A DNA stretch of 64,000 nt from Leucogyrophana mollusca (taxonomy: Eukaryota > Basidiomycota > Agaricomycetes > Boletales). Both the position numbers and the translations under genes were made by a program. This document shows positions 1-11,915 of the stretch, one piece after another. The notes below the pieces were generated by a model, which was not told the origin of the DNA, did not search any database, and saw nothing but the letters and a program-made list of their open reading frames with translations. Position 1 is the first letter of the stretch; the number at the start of each line of letters is the position of its first letter. The DNA is taken from contig MU266356.1 of NCBI GenBank assembly GCA_021014945.1, forward strand, positions 123,727-187,726, in the 5' to 3' direction.

Positions 1-81
1 CTCCCGGCTTTATGTAAATAGAACAAGCCCACAGCGCTAAAGGACAAGAGGCTTTTCGTCTTCCCCAGCTTGTCCCCAGCA

Positions 82-1162
82 ATGTCCCTCCAACCCTTCG
101 TCGAGCTTTACCGGTACTACCTCACACCAATCGCGCCATTCACCTGGTTCGGCCTCGGTGTCAGCACGCTCGACGTTGCTGCGGCCTTTCGGCTGTGCTA
201 CGTCCTCAAGCAGATAAGGGAGAACCTGCGCGCTGAGCACCTGAAACAAAACGAAAAGGCGGCGCCGGTGGAGGAGAGGTCGTTTGTGAGGGACGTGGCG
301 ACGACGCTTACTGTGGTTTATGGCGGGGAGGCGGTTGCGGGTATGTCTCTGCTTTGAGCGCTTTTGTTTTGTGGAGTGAAGTTGGAGTTTGGCTAATTCT
401 TGCTATGTAAATGTTGCGCAGGTCCGCTCCTGGGTGTCCCGCCGTCATTCATGGTTTCGGGTGTGTCCCCCGCGCTCTACACGGCCGTCCAAGCGATTGT
501 CGATCGTATACCCCTACCCGCCATGTCGTTCATTACCGAGTTTCCGCTCTCTTTCCTGGACGGATTCAACCGCGCCATGCTCCTGTGCCAATTCGTACCC
601 CCTGCCGTAGTCGCTAACGCGTCCCCCGTTATCGCGGCCTCGCCGTGGACGCTTCTCCTCACCTCCCTTGTGCGTACTTTATCGTGATATGATTGTCACA
701 GCTACCACCACCAACTCTCACTAACCAATCCCCCTCTTGCAGATAATCACCAACGGCGGCTTCTTCATCACCAACCTCCTCTCGTTCTTGCACCCCACTC
801 CGCTCGCACTGACCACCCCCGCCGAGCTGCAGCCATACGGCTGGACGACGACAGACCTCTGGTCCGCGCCGCTCGTCACGGGGCTGTACGCGCTGCTCAC
901 GCATGCACAGCCGTTCTGGGGCGAGCTGCATGGTGTGCTAGGAGGTGTGCTGGGAGGTGGGGAGAAGGTTGAGCCGATGGATAGCGAGAGCGCGCGCGTG
1001 GTGTGTGCGCTGCTGCTTGCGGGGATGTTCGCGACGCGGACGGTGAAGAACTTTGGGTATGCGTGGAAGTCGGGTGAGTGCCTCCGTGGGTTGTGTTGTG
1101 CGCTCGCTAACGCTGTCGTGCAAAAAAATCAAGGTGTGGCTGAGAAGATCAAGACCCAATGA
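82..1162 (+). CDS. Multi-span membrane protein, function unknown
   Basis: Four exons can be joined in frame. They are 82-340, 422-669, 743-1073 and 1134-1162, with GTATGT, GTGCGT and GTGAGT donors. I chose the ATG at 82, which reads MSLQPFVELY; the in-frame TTG upstream at 70 is not a eukaryotic start. The product is about 285 residues with several hydrophobic stretches. They are a first span near residue 20-40, a Gly/Pro-rich re-entrant-looking stretch (LLGVPPSFM), and further spans around the second and third exons. The C-terminus is short and basic (KIKTQ). The spacing of a Gly-rich first helix followed by a PLSFLDGFNR segment loosely recalls trimeric intracellular cation channels, but I see no decisive motif, so I assign no function. 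The splice model is well supported by the continuous hydrophobic reading frame. The family is not recognised. Confidence 0.72.
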
Positions 1163-1703
1163 GGTTGGAGCGGTGCGAGTGCGAGTGGGCTGGGTGATCT
1201 TAATGATTTGACGACTCGAGCTTGATCTATACCACGGAAGACTGCTACTAACGAAGAGTGACAATTTGTTTTGCTATCGACTGCGTTTTGTTTGTAGAGC
1301 AATTGTAGAGATTAGATGATCTGTCAAGGATATCTCGATGGGATGAACTTATAAAACAATGGCTACGGACAGTATTCTATTTCATTGTTGCAGCATAAGT
1401 ATAGCGTTTTGAGTAGGTGGAGGCAAGCACGAGGGGAGCGAGGAGATACAAAAACTATAGTGAGAGTCCATAGGCGAATCATGCAAAGTAACAGTACACA
1501 ATGATGGAAGATGGGTGGATGTGATAGATGGTTGAAATGTAGGTAGAATATCTCACGAAGAGTCGTAAAGAGAGGGTGACGATCCTGACAGAAGATGAGC
1601 ACCTAGAATGTAGCACATTCAGCACAAAGCGGCACACATACGCACAGCACCAAGATAAGTGACCTTCGTTTTCTCGAAATTAAGACAAGGGTCATTGACA
1701 TTG
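1163..1703. other. Intergenic, convergent 3' flanks
   Basis: This is the space between two convergent genes. It is AT-richer than the neighbouring exons and has no open frame with coding character. It presumably contains both 3' untranslated regions. No RNA gene or repeat was seen. Confidence 0.6.
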
Positions 1704-2798
1704 TTATCCGCCTTCCGCAGAACGCACAGTATCGGTGCTGACGGATGCTAATTGTTGGTAGGGCATACATTGTTTCCACTGCATCAAATAGCCCTCGTAA
1801 TCGAGCTCTCGGAGTAGATCTGTGTCCACGCGGATGAATTGCATGTGCACGAAAGCGATCGCCGTGAGCTCCTCGGGTGGCCCTTTGAGGATCCCGCCAA
1901 TCCAGGACCGAACCAGCGCCCGCGTTTCCTCGGGGACGTCGCCCCATTCCTCGTCCGGGAACGGCCGCGTGCGGTCAAACATCAGATAATAAGCGCCAAG
2001 ATACTCGACCATCGTAGGCTCTCGCTCAAGACCGCACCCCGCGACCTCGAGGAAGAGGTGCACGGCATACTTGGCATACATATACTGCGCGGGGGTAGTC
2101 AGTCGCTTCTTGATGAAACACGGGAAGATCGGGAGGGCCTGGCCGTTGTGTCCGAGGTTCGGGAGGTATTCGGCGTGCAAGGGGGCACGGGGGATACCGG
2201 CGCCCGGGAGGGACCTCAAGGGGCGGGTCCATTCGTCAAGCCCTCGATCGAGAATTGCTTGCCATACCGTACCACTAGTCGCGACGTGCATATAGCCAGA
2301 ATTACCGGGGCTGATCGAGTTCGTTGCGCCGACGACGTCGGAGGATCGTAAGATGACCAGTGGCGGATCCGCCTGGGTGCGCTTCAGCTGTACGGCCTCG
2401 ACGACGTCTGTGGTGTAGATGTTTCTGACTCCATAGACTCGAAAGGAATTGCCGTCGGACGTGTCGGGTGGAGGCTGCACACGCGGCTGTTTGTTTGCGC
2501 GCGCAGATCGGGAGTCGGTAAACTCGTCACCATCTACGAAGCGCCGCTTGTTGGTGCCAGGGAGCTGGCCATGCTCATCCACGATGCTAGGAGGGATCGC
2601 CTTGCCACTGTAAGCGTGAGCTCCTGTGTGCCGGGCGGGGGACAGCTCCGGAGGGTGACTGAGGCGACGCCACACAGCCCAGCGCGGGACGGGCATGTGG
2701 ATGATGGGAGAAGCTTTACTCTGTCTGCGACAGGCCTCTTGATCGAGAAGCTCGGTGGCGCGTTCTGCCCACTTGCGGAGGTCTTCGATGGCACGCAT
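1704..2798 (-). CDS. Hypothetical protein, 364 aa, intronless
   Basis: This is a single uninterrupted frame from an ATG at 2798 to a TAA at 1704. A good TATA box lies about 55 bp upstream, which supports the start. The N-terminal third is polar and Pro/Arg/Ser-rich (low complexity, probably disordered). The C-terminal two thirds look folded, with many aromatic residues, for example the stretches YMHVATSGTVW, YAKYAVHLFLEVAG and VEYLGAYYLMFDR. No signal peptide or transmembrane segment is visible. I do not recognise the family. The aromatic-rich C-terminal domain is of the kind seen in several basidiomycete-only families, but that is an impression, not a match. Antisense frames across the same stretch are shadows. 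Confidence 0.7.
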   Translation of the reverse strand: MRAIEDLRKWAERATELLDQEACRRQSKASPIIHMPVPRWAVWRRLSHPPELSPARHTGAHAYSGKAIPPSIVDEHGQLPGTNKRRFVDGDEFTDSRSARANKQPRVQPPPDTSDGNSFRVYGVRNIYTTDVVEAVQLKRTQADPPLVILRSSDVVGATNSISPGNSGYMHVATSGTVWQAILDRGLDEWTRPLRSLPGAGIPRAPLHAEYLPNLGHNGQALPIFPCFIKKRLTTPAQYMYAKYAVHLFLEVAGCGLEREPTMVEYLGAYYLMFDRTRPFPDEEWGDVPEETRALVRSWIGGILKGPPEELTAIAFVHMQFIRVDTDLLRELDYEGYLMQWKQCMPYQQLASVSTDTVRSAEGG

Positions 2799-2851
2799 GA
2801 GACAGCAAGAGTCTGGTTCTTGATAGAGAGACGAAACTCAGTCTACCCCGT

Positions 2852-2859
2852 CTTTTATA
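2852..2859 (-). promoter_or_regulatory. TATA box of the 364-aa gene
   Basis: On the minus strand the sequence reads TATAAAAG, 54 bp upstream of the ATG at 2798. The position and perfect consensus suit a core promoter with a short 5' leader. Confidence 0.5.
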
Positions 2860-3636
2860 CATGGCAGATACATCCACATTATGGTGGATGTCTGAGTCCC
2901 AAGTCCGACCTGAAGATGTGGTGCAGGAGAACCGCGTGTTCCAGGAGTTTTCCGCCATGTCGAGCAAGAACCGGGTGATAGCACTTTATAGCATTGAAAT
3001 TAAGCATGGTACAATGGCGTAGCGGCTGTAATGGCCCTAAACCGGGAATGCGAGATGGTTCTTTACAGCGAATTCACCCACGAGTGCGCTGGTTCAAGAC
3101 TGTCCCCTCCAGAAAACTTGGTGACCACAGTCTCTCGCGCCGTAAGGTGTGATCGGACTTGGAATAATCGGTCCTTGACAGGTCAGGGAAGCAATTCCGC
3201 ACCCTGCAGGATCGGCCGAGTTAGTCGTAGGAGATCGGGGCATGTCGTCAGTCGCGCAGTGGGTCGCGCCGCTCGCAAACCTTTCTTTTTGTTTTCAGTT
3301 TGACAAATCTTTGCAGCTTACACTGGCTATCTTTTTCAATATCAGTGTTGAATGGTACTTGCGGGAGGGCAAGGAACGAATTGAAGCAGAATTTCTAAGT
3401 TTTATTCGCGGATCACGATTTCTCTCTTTTGCTTCCTCGCTCAAGCTGAAGGCACGGTGCTTGGTATATGAGGGTGGTTTGCACCGGATAGTGGTTCGTT
3501 TAGGTTCGTTGCTCGGGGATAAACTGGTGTCTCTGAGCATCAGTCGTAGGTGATACAAGACCCATCAGGTAGGAAAACAGTAAAGAGACGTCCACCACCA
3601 GAGCATGGTTTCATTTGTAGCCTACTTATCCATGTT
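2860..3636. other. Intergenic, nothing recognised
   Basis: This is upstream sequence of the 364-aa gene and 3' flank of the first P450. Several short open frames occur on both strands, but none has coding character or a recognisable product. No tRNA, repeat or transposon end was seen. Confidence 0.5.
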
Positions 3637-5862
3637 CTAGCTGGTCCTGGCAAGTTTCTCGCTCTCCTGGGATCGGCTCTCGATCCGACATACGAAAGGA
3701 TGGGGCTGGCTAAGAGCATTGCCAAGTTAGAAGCAAGTGGGACCAGACAAATCGAGCCACAGGGCACATACAGGGCGACGCCTCCAGAAAATTCGGGCGT
3801 GACATCTATTTCGTATCCCGCCTGCCCAATCGCTTTCCCGATCTTCAACGTGGCGAGCATTGACGCAATGGAAATCCACATCGATGCGTCCGCAAGATAT
3901 CGACCTGAAGATAAAGGGGCGCACTCAATCTGATTTCGTGTCTGGGTAGTCGCCTCTGCTTACCTGGGCAAACACGTCTCCCGAAACCCCAAGAAACGTC
4001 CGTGAACGTCTCCGAAAGTCTGCCATCACCAGTGATATACCTTTCTGGTTTGAATTCTGATGGATCGCAATATACATCGGTGTCTTTGGCCATCGCCCTT
4101 CACACCATATGTTAGCTCTCCGCGCAGAACAAGGCTGAGAAGGTGCAAACCAGAGATTGGTGATGACCGCGGCACCTGTCGGGGAGTAAGCCTTTCATTG
4201 AAAGAAGAAAGTGCCCGACGTACCTTTAGGTATGAGATATCCTTCGTACACGACGTCGCTGATGGCTGCATGAGGGACAGCTGACAGACATATAGAAATG
4301 TTGAGCCAAATTGATAAATGGAGAAAGTGTGTGCTCATCTCACCCAGCGGCACCAGAGCACCCCATCTTTGAGTCTCTCTAAGAACGGCGTCAACATATG
4401 GCAGTAATGGCCTGTCACTGAAATCCGGCAATCTGTCTTTCCCAACAACCGCATCGATCTCTGCTTGAGCTCGAGTCTGAACTTCCGGATAGAGGACCAT
4501 CGCCATCATGAAAGTGAGCAACGCTGCTTGGGTCTAACAGTCCTAAGCATTCAGTTCACTGACAGAAGGTCGGAGAGGAAAGAAACATACGGAGTCCGCT
4601 CCAGCTGAAGGCAACCATCGGTCAATATAAGATCAAGCGGGCAATTATACGAGAAGGTGTGCTTACCGAGGAACGCAGAAGTTGCGCAATCTTTAATCAC
4701 TTGCTCTTGGGTCACCCTGTCCTTCTCGTCGATTTGTTCTAAGAGGTCGGATACCATAGACTGTGATGCAGTCCCTGCGCCCTGTTATCAGGGGTTCGTG
4801 ATTAAGTTCATGCCACTTATTTCAGGGTACATTTTACCATTCTCTCCTTCACAAGATCGAAGGGTGCAGTGATTACTTCAGGCGCCAGCTTCTGGCATTG
4901 GATGGCGGAATACTTGAAGCTAGCGCCAGGGAACCACGCCGGAAGGTACTGTACTGTTAAAGTAGTGTGAAAGAGGGTCCAAAAGGTATGACAAAACTCA
5001 CGTAAAGGGACTAAACCGAGAATGACGGCTTTCTCTGGCGTCAAACTACGCGTAGCCAGATTAATGAACCTTGCGATGCCTTCGACGATGGGATCGTCTC
5101 GGGGGGCTACCTCGTAGCCATATAGAATTGCCATGATGACGGAAGTCGACATGCTATACAGTCAGGGGAGGACCGCATCAGCGAAATCCAATCGGGATCA
5201 GGAGATGACCAGAAGATGACCTTCCCAGATGCTGAGAGAAATTCTCCGGAGAATCTAGCAGGTCCCTCACAAGCTGGTGAGCCTTTTGCATTTGCAAGGG
5301 GCGGTAGGCTGTCACCGCCTCGGCTCGAAAGACCTGGTGGAGCATTTTCCTGTGAGCTTTCCAGCGATCCCCGTAACCCAGGTGAGCGGTGTTGAAATCC
5401 ATCCCGAAGCTTCAGGGAAAACGTCATTGGTAGGTGAAACAGTAAACGAGAATAAAACACTCACAGCTTGGTAGTAGCAATAGTGGGCCGATCAGAGTAA
5501 ACGGCCGAGTGACGTTCAACTAGAGCTTTGGCTACTTTCGCGGAATTGATGACAATATACACCTGTCCGAACAGGCGAACGGTAAGCAGCTCTCCTTGCG
5601 GGTAGTCAGCAGACGATACGAGCATGCTATGCATGCACCTACCGTATCGTTTCCCCCATTCCGTATAAGTAAGCCATGGTCGTGTCCTATCGACACTAAA
5701 GAGGTTTCCAACTAGCGGTAGGGGTCGCGGGCCTGGAGGTAGCGGGGCTTTACCTTTCTTTGTCACCTTTAGCCATGCCCAAGTTACCGACAGAAGTGCA
5801 AGTGCAGACCAAGCCCACATTACAGGATAAGAACCGGCAAAGAGGTGACTGAGACGTTCCAT
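3637..5862 (-). CDS. Cytochrome P450 monooxygenase, copy 1
   Basis: This is a multi-exon P450 of about 500 residues. It starts MERLSHLFAG, with a membrane anchor at residues 12-32, then the proline hinge PPGPRPLPLVGN. Conserved motifs follow in order: I-helix AGADST, K-helix ETQR (ExxR), a PERY segment, and the haem loop [10 protein letters not shown] with the Cys ligand. The first position of the haem loop is Trp instead of the usual Phe. The exons splice cleanly through short introns. The last intron is 3710-3771, and the true last exon (3637-3709) supplies the canonical HPFVCRI ending. Reading through that intron would give a false tail. Expected role: NADPH-cytochrome-P450-reductase-dependent oxidation at the ER membrane; the substrate is unknown. 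It belongs to the large basidiomycete group often labelled O-methylsterigmatocystin oxidoreductase-like. A close paralogue lies inverted at 33981-36225. Confidence 0.93.
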
Positions 5863-6596
5863 TGAAGACTGAAATAGCTGGAAGTGACCCTTAAAGTACT
5901 CAACGCACCTTTTTATCATGCTGGCACCCAGAGGTCTGCAGTACCTCAGGGCCATTCCTCTTTTACACATTCTGGGTAGCACACTAACCATAACTCAATG
6001 TGGATTTCCATCCTTGTCGGAGCCCCTGATGTGCAGAATGTTCCTATCGTACATTCCAGGTCTCGTACTTCATTGGCCCCATCCCAGAATTCGTTCACGA
6101 AACGTAAAAATTTGCTGAGATAGTAGTAAGATATGGCGCACCAGCATATAATGGGATAACTTACTTCTTTAGAAATTGCATCACGGGTGTAGTGGCAACG
6201 TTAAAGCACCTTCTGATGAATGTCCGTATCAGGCGGCTGAAGTTGCATCGACATCGGGTGTCGGTAACGTCAGTGAATCTCTGACACTCATTATATCGCA
6301 AACACTGTTTCATTTCGGAGCAGCGCTGATCAGTGTCGATGTGGTGGGAATTATCAGGTCAGGGCTGGGGGGGCGTGCTGACTACACGTACCAGGATGCT
6401 GCAATGATGCTAACGAGTGCGTACCATTGCAAGTGTTGAGAGCTCCACGGCGCCAGTTTCCATGTATCCTGGACGACACAGGGTGGTTGGGAGATGGGAA
6501 CAATAGAAAGGCTTGGCGACGACTTTCTACATCTGCAAGGATAGCTCCTCTAAGGTTGCGCCCTTTCGTCCACCGATTCCCATTCTCTCTTCTTGT
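5863..6596. other. Intergenic, P450 promoter and spartin 3' flank
   Basis: This holds the upstream region of P450 copy 1 and the downstream flank of the spartin-like gene. No convincing coding frame was found, and no extended similarity by eye to the upstream region of P450 copy 2. That suggests the duplication did not carry much promoter, or that it has diverged. Confidence 0.45.
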
Positions 6597-8259
6597 TCAA
6601 GAAGGCTGTCTTTTCACGTCACTCAACCTTGCTTTGACAAATTCTTTCCCAGCCCGCTTGACAATCGCTCTTCTCCCTATCCCCCTCATATCGATATACA
6701 CAGCAACGATATTCTTACCCGTCCCAGTTATCAAGCCCGCGCTCTGTGCAGCCTCGCGTCCGTACCTAGATACACGTTGGGGGCAAACAATGAGCAGTAT
6801 TCGCAGTTTGATTGAGCGCTTTTACGCACTTGTGCTCCACTGCTCGTCCGAGATTCGCGCTACCTGCATCCACGAACTGTCTCATGGAGTCATCGATGGA
6901 GGACAGTACAAGATCTGCCGAGAGCAGCACGCGCTCGCGAGTCCTTATTGTGGGTTTGGGATTCGTAGATCCTGGCGGGGGAAGCGGCGACTGTGCCCGA
7001 CTGGGCAGATGGCCCGACTGAGGAGACGAGGATTTGTTCTGGTTGAGTTGTCGAGGCGGGAGAGCAGGCTTTTCGTGGGAGTATGGTGGAAGAGATGGGG
7101 AGGGCGAGACCGATCGAGGAGGTAAGGGTGGCTTTAGCATCCCTCCAGTACTCTGCTTTATGGGCTCGGATGTGGACGAGACGATTCGTGGTGGAAGAGG
7201 GGGTCTGGACGGAGTTGAAGTACTATCACGCTGGTTTCTTTGCTTTGCTCCGACTGCGCGTTTGATCATACTATCGACCAGCGAGACTGTCTTCGAGCTG
7301 ACTGTAGCAGCTTGTGCGCTGATTGTATGGACAGTGGAGAGACCTTTACGAGTGTTTTCAGACGTAAGGAATACGAGTGCACGTGGTGGAGGAGCAGAGT
7401 CAAGTTGAGAGCTTGAGGCAGAAGCGGCCGCAGAAGGATGGGGCGTCGAATGGTTGATGTAGTATGTGGATGCAGTGTTCATGGTTGTGATGAGGAGGTT
7501 CGTGGTTCCCGATATTACGTGACTGCACAAGAGCATCAGATTTGGGCCTCAAAAAGCACAGCAGCAACACCGCAGCGGGCGGAAGTACCTAGCAAGCGAG
7601 GCTGATTTCGTTAGCCAGTTTTGCTCCTCGGGAGGGATGGCGCGAACGAATATGGCGCGGGCATCATCATCGTCGGGTAGTTCGATCAGCACCGAATCAC
7701 TTTCTCGACCTTCTTCGTGAAGGCTTGGGTCCTCATTTATTACGAGTTTATTGTCGAGCTCTCCTACCACCTCTCCGCTTTCTCCGTTGATGAGCACGAG
7801 ATGTCCTCTCATAGCGTCATGACCGCGAGGATTCTTGCCACCATCATTGAAGTTGGCCATGACATCACTGGATACATTTCCTTGGCCATTGCCTGCGTCA
7901 CGTAGCTCAGCGTATTGTGCGAGCAGCTCGTGAAAAGTGTCCATGTCTTCAAGGAGGTGCAACTCGTCCGAACCTGGCGAGCGCAGCGTCAGAGTAACAG
8001 GGACTTCATCCACGCCCCAGATAGTATAATTCCGTGTGGAATATTGATCTATGAAAAAGCCGATGCTCTTCGTAGGATCTACTGGCCACTCAAGGTTGTT
8101 CAACCGGAGAACGAGGTAGACACCTCGATTGGATGGATCTTGCGATACGCCAACAGGAATTGTAACGCATTCAAGCGCGAGTGTTCCTGTCTGGGATGTA
8201 TTTGCGTTCGCCAGCGTAACATTAGGCAAGCTGAGGAGGAGAAACGCTTCTGCAGTCAT
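6597..8259 (-). CDS. Spartin-like senescence-domain protein
   Basis: The gene joins three coding blocks on the minus strand. The N-terminal block begins MTAEAFLLLSLPNVTL (ATG at 8259). It carries a beta-rich domain ending near ARAIFVRAIPPEEQNW. The middle block carries the first half of the senescence domain (TVHTISAQAATVSSKTV), a Pro/Ser-rich insertion with several PPLPPR elements (possible SH3 ligands), and the second half (SADLVLSSIDDSMRQFVD). The last exon, 6597-6765 after an intron at 6766-6829, supplies the diagnostic ending from HKYGREAA through NIVAVYIDMRGIGRRA. Family knowledge: spartin/senescence proteins bind lipid droplets, endosomes or mitochondria and affect lipid turnover. The PPLPPR-rich insertion is unusual in length. 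The gene is divergent from the SF3B4 homologue. Confidence 0.85.
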
Positions 8260-8383
8260 TCTTGCGGAGGACAAGATGGTGCCAACGGTGATGCGATCAG
8301 AAACACCTCATTAGGCTTGCTTAGTAAGATGGTCCCAAGTTCAGCGCCGCCGCCGGCTCAGCAGTCTTGTCTTGAACTTTACG
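8260..8383. promoter_or_regulatory. Shared bidirectional promoter, 124 bp
   Basis: Only 124 bp separate the divergent ATGs of the spartin-like gene (8259, minus) and the SF3B4 homologue (8384, plus). Both promoters must lie here or extend into the 5' coding regions. I saw no clear TATA element. Confidence 0.6.
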
Positions 8384-9579
8384 ATGTCAAGACCACAGGA
8401 CGACAGAAACCAGGAAGCTACCGTCTATTTGGTGGGTGTATAAAATCTAATATGCTCCGGTATCTTATAAAGAACCGGGGTCTGCACAGGGAAATCTCGA
8501 TGAACGATGCACGGATGCCCTTGTATGGGAACTGATGCTACAAGCAGGACCAGTTGGTGAGCACTGACAACATTTCTCGATTACTAATTGCGCTGACCGC
8601 CACCGATGTGCATTTTTTCAGTGAATGTGCACTTGCCGAAGGACCGTATATCAATGGCCCATCAAGGGTACGGCTTCTGTGAGTTCTTGACCGAGGAGGA
8701 TGCCGAGTATGCATGCAAAATCATGAACCAGATAAAACTGTGGGGCAAGCCCATCAGAGTGAACAAGGCAAGCACCCCAGTCTGATATGGTAGCGCGTTT
8801 ATGTCCTCATCGATGCACTCTTCCATAGGCATCCTCTGACAAGAAACAACTGGATGTTGGTGCCAATCTCTTTATCGGGAATTTGGACGAGAACGTGGAC
8901 GAACGACTGTTGTACGATACATTCAGCGCATTTGGTGTGATGGCTACGACTGCAAAGGTTCGTTCTCCTTAGGATAACCGCCGAGCCCTGCGTATTGGTT
9001 TGACATGTGCTGGCATATCTCTAGATTGCTCGTGACACCGGGACAGGGACGTCAAAGGGTTATGGATTTGTTTCCTACACCGATTTCGAGTCTTCAGACG
9101 CAGCCGTTGAGTCGATGAACGGCCAGTTCCTGATGAACAAGGCTATCACCGTTCAGTACGCATTCAAGAAAGACGGCAAAGGTGAACGGCACGGCACATC
9201 CGCCGAACGTCTTCTTGCTGCTCAAGCACGGAAGAACAACGCACTCCCCGTCACTGCCCGTCCCCCTCCCGCACCCATGGCCTTTGGCGCTCGGCCACCC
9301 ATGCCGGGATTCCAAGGGCCTTACCAAGGGCAATTTGCGGGCGCTTTGGCTCAGCCACCTCCTCCGCCTGGATTTACCCCACAGCAGACTGTTTTGCCAC
9401 AAGGCATGCCTATGATGGGCATGCCTCCAATGGGGATGCCAATGGGGATGCCACCTCCGCCTCCGAATATGCAGATGTTTCCCCCGGGGGCATTCCCTCC
9501 ACCACCGCCGCCCGGTTTTGCTCCTCAAGGAATGCCTGGAGGGATGGTCCCTCCTCCTCCGCCCATGCCGCAGTATTAA
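8384..9579 (+). CDS. SF3B4: Splicing factor 3b subunit 4 (SF3B4/Hsh49)
   Basis: Five exons are joined. The first (8384-8431) gives [16 protein letters not shown] and the second (from 8490) continues [17 protein letters not shown]. Two RNA-recognition motifs follow. The first has RNP2 VYLGNL and RNP1 QGYGFCEF; the second has RNP2 LFIGNL and RNP1 KGYGFVSY. The linker and RRM2 end ([19 protein letters not shown]) match SF3B4 closely. The tail is a long Pro/Met/Gly-rich sequence typical of this subunit, ending PPPPPMPQY. The protein is a U2 snRNP SF3b component that contacts pre-mRNA near the branch site and binds SF3B2. It acts in the nucleus. The start lies before the first 58-bp intron and is supported by the family N-terminus. 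Confidence 0.95.
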
Positions 9580-9852
9580 AAGTATTTAGCATAAAACTGC
9601 ATGTCTGAGTAGTTTTTGGTAGCGAATGTGGTGTATTCTCGTCACTTATTCAACCTCGACCAGTGATAATCAGCACACAGACAATGTCGCGACCGCAGCA
9701 GAGTGAATACGAGGGAGTGCAGAGAATACCATGGATTATCTGTAAAGTCAGTGCTCATGTGACATGTAGTAAGTACATGGGAATCGACCGGATTTGCTGA
9801 CGCGTTTGACAAAGGCTCTTGTGACTTTGCATCTCCTTGCCCAAGTCCGAGC

Positions 9853-10594
9853 ATGTCTTTTTCGCTTGACTATGCCTCAATAGACACGAACAAGTGAGTA
9901 GCATAACTAATGTTGGCTGGAGAGAATTCACAGTATCCTTTCGCCCTTGAAACAGGTGGAAAAACCTTCCTCCACCGCCCGGATTCTCTAACTTCTCGTC
10001 AACATCCAACGTCTGTACCGATAATGTTTCTTTGCATCACTAACGCTGATCCCTTGACCAGGCGAAAGTACCTGCAAAGGTCTCAGCCGCGGCCGCCTCT
10101 TCCTATGCGGCATTGAAAGAGAAACGCGCATGGGACCTCGCCATCGCGCCAGCCAAGTCCCTCCCAATGCAGGCCTTCATGCTCTACATGTCCGGTGGAG
10201 GGGTGCAGATATTCAGCATGGGCATCGTCTTCATGCTCCTCCTCACCCCATTCAAGAACTTAGCAGGCATAAACGCAGGTTCGCCAGTGCTATTCAACTT
10301 TCAACTGGTTCTGACAACTTTGCATGCCATATCAGCGTTCGCGCCATTCGCGCCTTCGACGTCCAACGCAAAGTCGCTCAGCACTCTGCCTCTCCAGAAA
10401 CTTGCATATCTTGCTTGTAACCTGTTGACCCTCGCCGTCGGTTTGTGGAAATGCCGCTCGATGGGTCTACTGCCCACTGGCACAGGCGATTGGCTGGCGT
10501 TTGAGACAAGAGGGCTAGTGAGTCCATGGCGGTCGTCAAACGTCAGATAACATCTCACATTTACCCCCAGGCTCCAGAAATTTCCCTTCTTTGA
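9853..10594 (+). CDS. EMC4: ER membrane protein complex subunit 4
   Basis: The spliced product begins MSFSLDYASIDTNKWKN, with a Lys codon split by the first intron. It continues through PPPPGFSNF and an Ala/Ser stretch into the diagnostic block KRAWDLAIAPAKSLPMQAF. Then come GGGVQIFSMGIVFM and KCRSMGLLPTGTGDWLAFE, and the ending APEISLL (stop 10592-10594). Family knowledge: EMC4 is a small multi-span subunit of the ER membrane complex that inserts tail-anchored and polytopic proteins. An intron of about 59 bp with a GTTCGC donor (from about 10278) restores the fungal consensus AFAPFAP. Reading through it gives a less likely sequence that is still open. Confidence 0.93.
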
Positions 10595-11101
10595 TGGTAT
10601 CCTGTTGTTACACTGTGACCGGAGCATACTTAGCTATCAAGGAGCTCCCGACACCGAGGCCATCAACATTGCTGACAGCTGCCAGTACTAGTGGAGATGC
10701 TCCCAGTATCTATGCCAACGAGGCTCGTCAATCCCAGTACTACGCAGTGACTCCATCCCCCTGCATTACATTCATACTGCTCTCTACATCACATAGACAC
10801 AAGAATGAAATCCCAGTTACGGGGTATTAAATTCCCACCCCATACCCACACTTCCCAACGATATGCACTACAAAACAGAGGGAAGATAAGGAAAGAGATT
10901 GAGCCTCGAGAGAACATTGTCTACTCTGCAGCTCCAGCTCCATGCAGAAGAAACATGATAGGTACTGGGATGGGTAAAGTCATGACCTTAGCGGGAGAAA
11001 GCGACATAAGAAGAAATGGAGGGATATATGAGGCACGTCAAAGGTCGTCAGGAGTCGAGGGAAAAAATGCCAAACACGATCGCAGCCGGGGCGGGGATCC
11101 A
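10595..11101. other. Intergenic, convergent 3' flanks of EMC4 and CDC42
   Basis: No coding frame of interest was found. The stretch holds both 3' untranslated regions. Confidence 0.5.

Positions 11102-11915
<814 letters not shown>

Noticed and set aside
82..342. Start of the first gene at the TTG at 70
   Set aside because: Eukaryotic nuclear genes use ATG; the in-frame ATG at 82 is the natural start.
1839..2351. Plus-strand open frame of 170 codons across the 364-aa gene
   Set aside because: It lies antisense to a gene with a TATA box and a start of its own; the composition is Gly/Arg/Val shadow sequence and there is no recognisable domain.
3540..3881. Long C-terminal tail on P450 copy 1 by direct reading
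   Set aside because: A 62-bp intron with GTATGT donor restores the normal P450 ending; the direct tail is intronic and 3' sequence.
6427..7125. Plus-strand open frame of 232 codons over the spartin-like gene
   Set aside because: Antisense shadow; the opposite strand has the senescence domain in spliced frame.
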